In this document: in pieces, positions 1-7,242 of the stretch
Numbering within the stretch: position 1 is the first letter of the stretch
How the letters are laid out: every line of letters starts with the position of its first letter
Assembly: GCF_028473605.1 (NCBI RefSeq)
Contig: NZ_CP097267.1
Location: 872,501 to 936,500, forward strand
Direction of reading: 5' to 3'
Length of the DNA: 64,000 nt
DNA from: Acidovorax sp. NCPPB 3576
GTDB lineage: Bacteria; Pseudomonadota; Gammaproteobacteria; Burkholderiales; Burkholderiaceae_C
Notes under the pieces: generated by a model
What the model saw: the letters and a program-made list of their open reading frames with translations, nothing else
What the model was told of the DNA's origin: nothing
Database searches by the model: none
Position numbers and translations under genes: made by a program

Positions 1-1
1 C

Positions 2-535
2 GGGGCCGTGACAGGAGACCACGATCACGCCATTTGCAATGCGGCTGACCTGATCTGGCGCGTAGCCCACCTGTACGCCGACTTGCAGGCCATCCCCGAT
101 ATGGACCTGCCGTTGAACATGACCCCTGTGGACGACGTGGCGCGGGCCATTCTCGGACTGGCCGGCCAAGCCTCTTCGCGAGGGCAGGTTTACCACCTGA
201 TGAGTCCGGAGCCGTTGCGGGTGAGGGATATTCCGCCCGTGTTCGAGCGGCTGGGGTTGCACTTGGAGCCGGTGAATCTGGAACACTGGCTTCGACGCGC
301 ACATGAGCGCTTGGTCGAGGGCCAGGACCGCGATTTGGCCGCAGTGCTGGCCATTCTGGACCGCTATGACGCTTCGGCCACGCCGCCAAAGGTTTCCGGC
401 GCAGCCACCCAAGCCCAGCTCGAATCCATCGGCGCGGCAATTCGCCCGGTGGACCGAGACCTGCTGCACCGCTATTTCGTCGATCTGGGCATCGACGCCA
501 AGGCACACCGTGCCCTGGAATCCAGCATTTCATGA
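2..535 (+). CDS. Nonribosomal peptide synthetase, C-terminal thioester reductase domain (5' partial)
   Basis: The reading frame is open to the left edge of the window, so only the last ~178 residues are visible. They match the C-terminal half of the NAD(P)H-dependent thioester reductase (R) domain that ends some NRPSs and releases the peptide as an aldehyde or alcohol. Seen: RPGAVTGD-like start at the edge, the MTPVDDVARAI segment that follows the Rossmann part, and the YHLMSPEPLRVRDI substrate-binding segment. The stop is 15 bases before a glycosyltransferase and an MbtH gene follows, so the three form one biosynthetic operon. A GTG at position 8 is not the real start. The upstream modules and the product lie outside the window. 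Confidence 0.8.
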   Translation, partial: GAVTGDHDHAICNAADLIWRVAHLYADLQAIPDMDLPLNMTPVDDVARAILGLAGQASSRGQVYHLMSPEPLRVRDIPPVFERLGLHLEPVNLEHWLRRAHERLVEGQDRDLAAVLAILDRYDASATPPKVSGAATQAQLESIGAAIRPVDRDLLHRYFVDLGIDAKAHRALESSIS

Positions 536-550
536 ACGAAGGAGGAAACC

Positions 551-1873
551 ATGGCACGTTATCTCATCGCCGCGACCGCCCTGCCGGGGCATGTGTTGCC
601 CATGCTGGCCATCGCCCAGTATCTGGTGCGTCAAGGACACGAAGTACGGGTGCACACGGCCAGCCACTTTCGAGCGCAGGCCTTGGCCACGGGCGCTTCC
701 TTCACCGCGTTCGACCGGTCCATTGATTTCGAACACCATGAGCTGGATCGGCGATTTCCGCAGCGGCTGCAACTGCCGTCCGTCCATGCGCAGCTGTGTT
801 TCGGACTGAAGCATTTCTTTGCGGACGCCATGGCGCCACAGTTGGCTGGCTTGCGCGGCATCCTGGCGCACTTCGATGCCGATGCCATCTTGGTGGACAC
901 GATGTTTTGCGGTACGTTTCCGCTGCTGCTGGGTCCACGGGAGGAGCGACCTGCCATCGTCTCCATTGGTATTTCGGCGCTGGCGCTGTCCAGCCGCGAC
1001 ACCGCCTTTTTCGGCACTGCGCTGCCGCCTTCATCCACGCCCGAGGGGCGTGTTCGCAATCAGGCCATGCATCGCAACCTCCAGCAGGCCATGTTCGGTG
1101 ACGTGCAACGCCATTTCAACAGCGCGTTGTCAGCCTTGGGTGCGCCTGGTCTGCCGGGCTTTTTCATCGACGCGATGGTGACGCTGCCCGATCTTTACCT
1201 TCAACTGACGTCGGCTTCTTTCGAGTACCCGCGCAGCGACCTTCCCGGCTCCGTCCGGTTTGTCGGGCCGCTCCTGGCTCCTGCACGCTCCGACTTCATC
1301 CCCCCCGACTGGTGGTCTGAACTGGACGATGGGCGCTCTGTCGTGCTGGTCACACAAGGCACGCTGGCCAATCAGAACCCCTCGCAATTGATCGGTCCTA
1401 CTGTGCAAGCATTGGCCAAGTTCGAGGACATCCAGGTGATCGCAACCACGGGCGGTCCGGTTCCGCCGGGCCTGGGAGCGGCGATGCTTCCAGCCAATGC
1501 CCGGGTGGTGCCATTTTTGCCCTACGACCGGCTGCTGCCCAAAGTGCATGCCATGGTCACCAACGGTGGATATGGATCTGTCAACCACGCGCTCAGTTTG
1601 GGAGTGCCGCTGGTTGTGGCTGGTGCGACCGAAGAGAAGCCGGAAATTGCCGCGCGGGTGGCCTGGGCAGGTGCCGGCATCAACCTTGCCACCGGGCAGC
1701 CGAGCGCGCGCCAGATCGGCGATGCGGTGCGCAAGTTGCTGGACGTGCCGTCCTACCGGCAGCGAGCCCAAGCACTGCGCCAGGATTTTGCGCGCCATGA
1801 CGCGCTGGCCGAAATCGCATCGGCTCTGGCGTCGCTGCGTGAAGCGGCCCCCACCATTGCAGAATTCGCATGA
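551..1873 (+). CDS. GT1-family glycosyltransferase (MGT/UDP-glycosyltransferase type)
   Basis: A 440-residue GT-B fold glycosyltransferase, likely cytoplasmic, that would transfer a sugar from an NDP-sugar to the peptide made by the adjacent NRPS. The N-terminus (ARYLIAATALPGHVLPMLAIAQYL) is the typical acceptor-domain start with the GH motif. The C-terminal nucleotide-sugar signature lies near residues 330-375 (VTNGGYGSVNHALSLGVPLV, then EEKPEIAARV). The start is an ATG with a good AAGGAGG site 6 bases upstream, and the gene starts 15 bases after the NRPS stop. Similar enzymes decorate macrolides, rhamnolipids and lipopeptides; the sugar and acceptor cannot be read from sequence. Confidence 0.85.
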   Translation: MARYLIAATALPGHVLPMLAIAQYLVRQGHEVRVHTASHFRAQALATGASFTAFDRSIDFEHHELDRRFPQRLQLPSVHAQLCFGLKHFFADAMAPQLAGLRGILAHFDADAILVDTMFCGTFPLLLGPREERPAIVSIGISALALSSRDTAFFGTALPPSSTPEGRVRNQAMHRNLQQAMFGDVQRHFNSALSALGAPGLPGFFIDAMVTLPDLYLQLTSASFEYPRSDLPGSVRFVGPLLAPARSDFIPPDWWSELDDGRSVVLVTQGTLANQNPSQLIGPTVQALAKFEDIQVIATTGGPVPPGLGAAMLPANARVVPFLPYDRLLPKVHAMVTNGGYGSVNHALSLGVPLVVAGATEEKPEIAARVAWAGAGINLATGQPSARQIGDAVRKLLDVPSYRQRAQALRQDFARHDALAEIASALASLREAAPTIAEFA

Positions 1874-1892
1874 CCTTCAAGGAGATTCAAAC

Positions 1893-2102
1893 ATGAGCAA
1901 CCCATTCGACGACGAAAGCGCCAGCTTCCTGGTGCTCACCAATCCGGAAGGCCAGCACTCACTGTGGCCCGCGTCTATCGACGTGCCCGAGGGCTGGGAA
2001 GTGGCCTTGCCAGCAAGTGATAGACCGGCATGCCGTGCATACATCGAGGCGCACTGGACGGACCTGCGGCCACGATCGCTGATTGCCGCCATGGGGGGCT
2101 GA
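1893..2102 (+). CDS. MbtH family protein
   Basis: A 69-residue MbtH-like chaperone that binds and activates NRPS adenylation domains. The family signature is complete: NPFDDE at the N-terminus, VLTNPEGQHSLWP, VPEGWEV, a Cys near residue 48, and W-x-DLRPRSL at the C-terminus. A GGAG site lies ~9 bases before the ATG, and the gene starts 19 bases after the glycosyltransferase stop. It is the last gene of the NRPS operon seen here and supports the NRPS call for the partial gene at the window edge. Confidence 0.95.
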   Translation: MSNPFDDESASFLVLTNPEGQHSLWPASIDVPEGWEVALPASDRPACRAYIEAHWTDLRPRSLIAAMGG

Positions 2103-2252
2103 CCGCGCACCTTCCAGGAAAGGACCGCTCAGTGGCCGATGGGCGCGCAGAACCGCGGTGTGGGGCGACTCGATCGGCCCACGTTCTGCTTGTATGCCCG
2201 TGGCGCCGCACCTTGATAAGGGCTTGCAGTTGGTTATTGCCGGATTCCCTTT

Positions 2253-3059
2253 CTACTCACCTGAAAGCGGCTCATACACGGCGTATCCATGCCTCGCGTG
2301 GACGGTGGCATGTGCTGAAAGGTGTGCGTGCACATCGAAGAGTTCAGCGCCTGCCCAATGCTGCTCTGCTCGCATCACCACGCTGCTCGCTTGCGCACGC
2401 CTCGCCACGTCGGGGCACAGTTGGTTGAGCACTCGAGGGAAAGCCCGGCAGTAACCCTTGGCAACCCCGGCGAGATCGGCCAACTGCCGATACTCGACGC
2501 GTTTTCCTGCCGGTATCTGCCGCACGACGTGAGCGACGCGTGCCTTCCAATCGTCGCTCATGGGAGGAATCGGCGCAGGCCCCTGGCAGATGGCATCGCC
2601 CACGCGCATCGATCCGCCTTGCAACACACGCGCCAATACGCCGCGACGGCCCTTCAGCGCTTTGACAACGCCTGGCTGGCGTCGCTCCAACCGGGCGCAG
2701 GGCTCGCACTGAAAGGTGATCCACAGGACAACCTCGGGGCCGATCTTCAATAAGGAGCCGGAGCAAAGGCCTGCTGTTGGCAAATCGATAAGCAGGTTTT
2801 CGCTCAGCGTGAGCGGCGGCAGTTGAAGATCGCGATAGGCATCGGTTCCTGCCAGCAGCACTTGGCGCGGCGAAAGCCGGTTGGCGTGCCGGTCGCCAAG
2901 AATGCCCTGCTCCGCCACGGCGATGGCCTCGGGAGCGGGTTGAGGTGCTTCAGCGCCTGGAATGCGCAGGCAAAGGCTTTGCAATGTTCCCGCGGGGCGC
3001 CAACATGAGAATGGGTAAGGCAGTGCGTTGAAGGCACTATCGGGTGCGCGGTCTGGCAT
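2253..3059 (-). CDS. MOSC domain protein fused to an alkyltransferase-like (MGMT) DNA-binding domain
   Basis: A 268-residue protein with two domains. Residues ~20-155 look like a MOSC domain (molybdenum cofactor sulfurase C-terminal type): HANRLSPRQVLL, the conserved Cys in FQCEPCARL, GRRGVLARVLQGG and a GD turn. Residues ~168-215 look like the winged-helix domain of O6-alkylguanine transferases (WKARVAHVVRQIPAGKRVEYRQLADLAG). The catalytic PCHR motif is absent, so this half resembles alkyltransferase-like proteins that sense but do not repair DNA. It converges on the NRPS operon. The fusion is unusual; whether the protein acts on DNA or carries sulfur is unknown. Confidence 0.65.
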   Translation of the reverse strand: MPDRAPDSAFNALPYPFSCWRPAGTLQSLCLRIPGAEAPQPAPEAIAVAEQGILGDRHANRLSPRQVLLAGTDAYRDLQLPPLTLSENLLIDLPTAGLCSGSLLKIGPEVVLWITFQCEPCARLERRQPGVVKALKGRRGVLARVLQGGSMRVGDAICQGPAPIPPMSDDWKARVAHVVRQIPAGKRVEYRQLADLAGVAKGYCRAFPRVLNQLCPDVARRAQASSVVMRAEQHWAGAELFDVHAHLSAHATVHARHGYAVYEPLSGE

Positions 3060-3108
3060 TTGGATGATTGGCAGTTGCGGTCGGATCGGCGCAGGCTGAG
3101 AACAATGG

Positions 3109-4280
3109 TCAGGGATGGTGACGCAATGCTGCGTCTCTTTCGTGGCGGCCTGCCAGCAACCCTGTCAGTCGCTCCAGCAACCGGCCCATGTCCACAGGCT
3201 TGGAAAAATGGTCGTCGAAGCCGGCCTCCAGCGCGAGCCTCCGATCTGAGTCGCTTCCGTAGCCCGTCAATGCGACCAAAGGAAGGCTCTGTGTGTCGGG
3301 CTGCAAGCGGACCTGGCGTGCGAGTTCGTACCCGCTGATCTCGCGCTCCCTGGGAAATGCGGACGCATCCCGGCGGGCGATCAACTTCAGTGCGAGCACG
3401 ATGGGCGTCGGAGGGTTGCGAAGTTCATGACCCAGCATGGCCAGAAATTCATCCTTCGCATGGTTGGCGGCCTCGGCTTCGCGCTGCGCCTTTCGTGCCT
3501 CCGACAAGAGCAATGCGTTATCCAACGCCAGTGCTGCGCGCTGTGCCAGCTCCCCGATCAGCGAACCATCCTCCGCTTGAAATGCGCGGCTTGATCCGGC
3601 TTGCAGCACCGCCATCGTGCCGATCGTGCGGCCCCTCGCGATCAGCGGGACGATGCATGCTGCAACCACATCGATTGTCGGAGCCAGTGCCGAGATATCG
3701 ATATTTTGGCCTCCCTCTTCATGGGGCTCGCCCAGCGGATGCAGGCTGGGCTTGCCTGTTTTCAGGGCGATGGCGAGTACCCGTGGAGTGCCCTCGGACC
3801 CGGCCGGGAGGTCGCTTTGCTCCACGATCCTGGCGTTGTGATCTGCCAATTCGTAATGGCTCAGCCTTGGCTGCAGTTCCCCCTGGCCATCGAGCAGATC
3901 GATACGGCATGCATCGCCAATGGCTGGCCACGGCGTCGATGTCCGTGATGCGCGACATGCCGGATGGCCGAAGTTCCCCTCTGCCCAAGGCATCTGCATC
4001 GTCTTGCAGGCTGCGCATGGACACCGTGATGGACTTCGACATCCACCAGGCGCCCATACCCCCGAGCACCAGCGATGCCAGCAGACCCAGCACATAGGCG
4101 CCCACAGTGCGCCACCAAGAGGTCTCCGCCTGGGACAGCGGCGTACCCGGAACGAGCGTCCACCCACCCTCTTCAAGCCGGGCGATTACGGTCTTTGCAC
4201 GCACGCCATCGTCATTGGTGCTGGTGCCCAGCAGTTCAAGTTTGTCGGGGCTCAGTTCTGTTGAGGCGCGAGAGTTTCCT
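3109..4280 (-). pseudogene. Decayed hybrid sensor histidine kinase (Cache-TM-HAMP-GAF-HisKA...receiver remnant)
   Basis: Remains of a membrane hybrid histidine kinase. From the 5' side (4280 downwards) one frame gives the end of a Cache-like sensor (GGWTLVPGTPLSQAE), a membrane segment (VGAYVLGLLASLVLGGMGAWW) and a HAMP-like stretch. Near 3920-3960 the frame must change to reach a GAF domain (AACIVPLIARGRTIGTMAVL) and a HisKA box (HAKDEFLAMLGHELRNPPTP). About 12 residues after FPREREI the sequence jumps directly into the second half of a receiver (SGYELARQVR, VALTGYG, FSKPVD). The ATPase domain, the receiver phosphoacceptor and the true N-terminus are missing, so the gene cannot work as a kinase. 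Confidence 0.8.
3333..3346 (-). other. Deletion junction inside the kinase fossil
   Basis: Here the histidine-kinase text (ending FPREREI) runs in frame straight into receiver text (SGYELARQVR). In intact hybrid kinases of this type the same kinase sequence continues as REREIIERQV, and the receiver contains MPEISGYELA. Both therefore probably carried a short GAGATC-like stretch at this point, which would fit a microhomology deletion of roughly 250 codons. The missing parent sequence is inferred, not seen. Confidence 0.45.
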
Positions 4281-4370
4281 TCTTCACCGTCTTGCGCGAA
4301 TTTTCAGATTGCTTGATCCCCGACCTGTGATTTGTTGCAAAATGTTCGATTGATCCGCTTGGCGGAATGC

Positions 4371-4378
4371 AGGAGGGG
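4371..4378 (+). promoter_or_regulatory. Strong ribosome-binding site that decides the Mrr-like start
   Basis: AGGAGGGG five to six bases before the ATG at 4383. It favours this ATG over an in-frame ATG at 4332 that has no such site. Confidence 0.75.
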
Positions 4379-4382
4379 AGCG

Positions 4383-5258
4383 ATGGCAAAACGTCAAAAA
4401 CAAAGTGCCGTAGAAGATGTCATGAACTGGATTTCGCGTCTTCCATGGTGGGTCGGGTTTGGAATGGCAGCAGTGATTTATGGAGCACTGCACACCGTCT
4501 CCTCCCTGCCCATGCCGGCTGCAAAAACGCCAGAGGACATTGCGCAACTGGCTACCGGCGCCATCTTGCGCGGTTTGGCCTATGCAGGACAGTTCGTACT
4601 CCCGTTTCTGTGCGTGATGGGGGCCTTGCTTTCTGCCGTGAGGCGCCGGGAGCGCAGCCATCTGCCGAACGACGTTGGGACAGCGAACTCCAGCGCCCAG
4701 GCCTTGCAGGGAATGTCCTGGCAGGCCTTCGAGAAACTGGTCGGCGAGGGATTTCGGCGTCGCGGTTACATGGTGCAGGAGCAGGGGGGAAACGGTCCCG
4801 ACGGGGGGGTGGACCTGACCCTTACCAAAGCGAGCGAGACGTCCTTCGTCCAATGCAAGCATTGGAAGGCCCTTCAGGTCGGCGTGCCAGTGATCCGGGA
4901 ACTGTACGGCGTGATGGCCGCACACGGGGCTTCCGCAGGTTTCGTGGTGACTTCCGGGCGTTTCACTCAAGAAGCCACGGCGTTCGCCAGTGGCCGCAAC
5001 ATCCGGCTCATCGACGGCGCCGCATTGCTGCAACTCATCCGGGAGACGGCAATCGATCGCAGTCCGCCTCCGTCGATAGCCTCTGGCACGCTGGCCGCTT
5101 GTTCAACGCAAGCCATCCTGCCAGCACTGTCCGATCCTCCCTGCCCAAAATGCGGACACGCGATGATCCGGCGAACGGCCAAGCGCGGCGTGTTGGCCGG
5201 TCAGTCATTCTGGGGGTGCTCTGTCTATCCGTCCTGCCGAGGAACGCGCCACGATTGA
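4383..5258 (+). CDS. Membrane-anchored Mrr-type restriction endonuclease-like protein with C-terminal zinc ribbon
   Basis: A 291-residue protein. Two hydrophobic segments (residues ~22-43 and ~62-86) precede an Mrr_cat nuclease domain (~110-222). The PD-(D/E)xK-type core is visible as PDGGVDLTL (Asp140, Asp144) followed by VQCKHW (Gln157, Lys159) and VIRELYGVMAAHGASAGFVVTSG. A C4 zinc ribbon of the topoisomerase type closes the protein (Cys254, Cys257, Cys279, Cys285). Mrr-like nucleases cut DNA, often modified DNA. The membrane anchor suggests action at the inner membrane, for example on incoming DNA, but this is inference. No methyltransferase partner is adjacent. Confidence 0.8.
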   Translation: MAKRQKQSAVEDVMNWISRLPWWVGFGMAAVIYGALHTVSSLPMPAAKTPEDIAQLATGAILRGLAYAGQFVLPFLCVMGALLSAVRRRERSHLPNDVGTANSSAQALQGMSWQAFEKLVGEGFRRRGYMVQEQGGNGPDGGVDLTLTKASETSFVQCKHWKALQVGVPVIRELYGVMAAHGASAGFVVTSGRFTQEATAFASGRNIRLIDGAALLQLIRETAIDRSPPPSIASGTLAACSTQAILPALSDPPCPKCGHAMIRRTAKRGVLAGQSFWGCSVYPSCRGTRHD

Positions 5259-5293
5259 TGACAAGCCGCTCAGAGCGCTTTGTGGGTCAAGGT

Positions 5294-7139
5294 TCAAGAC
5301 AACGGCTTTGCGCGTATGCCTCGGGGAGTGAATCGCTGCACGAAGTCTGGTTGAAAACAGCGCTGGCTGCCGTCGGCAAAATTCACCGTGATGGAAATGG
5401 CATCGATGGCTGCCACGATGCCCTGTCCGTACCGTTTGACGCGGACGGAGGCGCCCAACTCGAGCGCCTTGGCACTGGGCGGGACCGGGCCCTCAAGAAT
5501 TTCTGCTTTGGCAGCCGGATGTTTGTCAGCCGCATTACCCGTTCCGCCTGTGCCCAGTTTTCGAACCGTGTCGGCAGCCCGTTCAGTCAATGCCTGTTGG
5601 GCGAGTGCGCCCATGCGTACACAGTTGTCGCAGGTGCCGCACCGCTGAGGTGCCTCCGATGGCTCGAAGTATTCGAGCAGCACTTGCCAACGGCAGCGCC
5701 CCGTCTGCGCGTAAAACACCATGCGCTCCAATGCCTGCTGATCTTGTTCGCGCTTGTCTGCATAGGCCTGCAACAGCGCGTGCACAGAAGCGGGCTTCAG
5801 TTCCGCCTTGCGCAGGGAGAGTGCGCCAGCGCGTGTTTTCGACACGATCTTGTGGCGCTGCAGCAGGCCCAAGCCCACCTGAATTTTGCTGCGTGGCCGG
5901 TCCAGACGGGCCTGCAAACTATCGAGCGTCCAGGCGGTTTGCTCCTGTGGCGCGGGATCGTGCAAGGCTCGGTAGAGTGCATCGATGTCATCCGGGCTGG
6001 GATAGCGGCCTGCCAAGAAAAATTGCTGCACCGCCTTGTCCTTGCGAAGAAACAGCAATGTGCAATCTGCTGGGTTGCCATCGCGCCCTGCTCGGCCTGA
6101 CTCCTGGTAATACGCATCCAGTCCTCCGGGCATCTGGTAATGCACTACGAAACGAACGTCCTGCTTGTCGATGCCCAGTCCGAACGCGTTCGTAGCGACC
6201 ATGACGCGCAGATCCCCCCGCATGAAAGCGTCCTGCGCCTCGCTGCGCCTCGCTGCGCTCCGCGGCCGGCATGCGACCGTGATAAAGGCCTGCCGACACG
6301 TTCGCTGCGCGCAACGCCGCATGAACTTCCTGCGCCGCTTTCACCGTGGCGGTGTAAACCAGGCCCGCACCTTCGGTGGTTCGCACGATCGTGATAAGGC
6401 GCGCTTGTTTGTCTGATTCGTTGGCCAAGGCTTCCGCGCGGTATCGGAGGTTGGGCCGATAGGTTCCTGTATCCACCACGCCTGCTGCAGGAATGCCCAG
6501 TTGCTTGCGGATGTCTGCGGCCACCGGCCCCGTAGCCGTGGCGGTCAGGGCCAGCACGGTCGGCCCGCCCAGCTGAGCCATGGCGCCCGAAATCTCGAGA
6601 AATGCCGGGCGGAAGTCATGACCCCATTGCGAGATGCAATGGGCTTCATCCACCGCGAGCAGGCCGACGGAGCCGCTGGAGGACAAGAGGGCAAGAAAAT
6701 CAGCGTCTGCGAGCCGCTCTGGAGTGGTCAGCACGATGCGCGCGCTACCGTCGGCGACGGCCTGCTCTGCCTCGCGCGTCTCCTGCGGCGTGAGCCCACT
6801 GTGCAACTGCACGGCGGATATCCCTCGTTCACGCAGCGAATCGCATTGGTCCCGCATGAGCGCGATGAGCGGCGACACCACCACGGTCCTGCCTTCGATC
6901 AGCAGGGCAGGCAACTGATAGCAAAGCGATTTGCCAGCCCCTGTCGGCATCACGGCCAAGGTGTTTTCGCCTTGCAGCACACGGTCGATTACCTCCCTTT
7001 GTCCGGCCCGCAGTTTGCGTAGCCCAAAGGTTCTTTTCAAAACAGAAAGCACGCGGGCCGTTGAAGGCACGCCGGGCGAGGGCGGCTGGCTGACATGGTG
7101 GGCCCCGGCAGGCACGTGCAAAGGGGCGGTGGCAGGCAT
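5294..7139 (-). pseudogene. recQ: ATP-dependent DNA helicase RecQ, frameshifted by a 10-bp tandem duplication
   Basis: The frame from 7139 encodes the helicase N-terminal half: Walker A MPTGAGKS (residues ~65-71), the DEAH box in LLAVDEAHCISQWGHDFR, and motif IV up to [14 protein letters not shown]. The second half lies in another frame down to 5294: [30 protein letters not shown], the zinc Cys cluster (CRW...CGTCDNC) and a C-terminal tail without HRDC. At 6234-6259 the unit TGCGCCTCGC is repeated in tandem; deleting one copy restores ...[15 protein letters not shown], the expected reading. RecQ unwinds recombination and replication intermediates. As written the product is truncated before motifs V-VI and would be inactive. 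The gene may be phase-variable, recently mutated, or carry a sequencing error. Confidence 0.85.
6234..6259. repeat. 10-bp tandem duplication in recQ
   Basis: TGCGCCTCGC occurs at 6234-6243 and 6244-6253, followed by a partial third copy TGCGCT. One unit fewer gives an uninterrupted recQ frame, so the extra unit is the cause of the frameshift. Confidence 0.9.
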
Positions 7140-7242
7140 AGGGTTCCTATGCTGGCCGGTGCCCTTCGCCAGCGGCGTCAGACGTTGCTCACGCCGGATG
7201 TCATCCGCTGTCTCAGCCGCCTCCAGACCCCTGTCAGATAAG

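Noticed and set aside
4367..6100. A 577-codon plus-strand frame overlapping the Mrr-like gene and antisense recQ
   Set aside because: Out of frame with the Mrr domain and opposite to recQ; no protein features.
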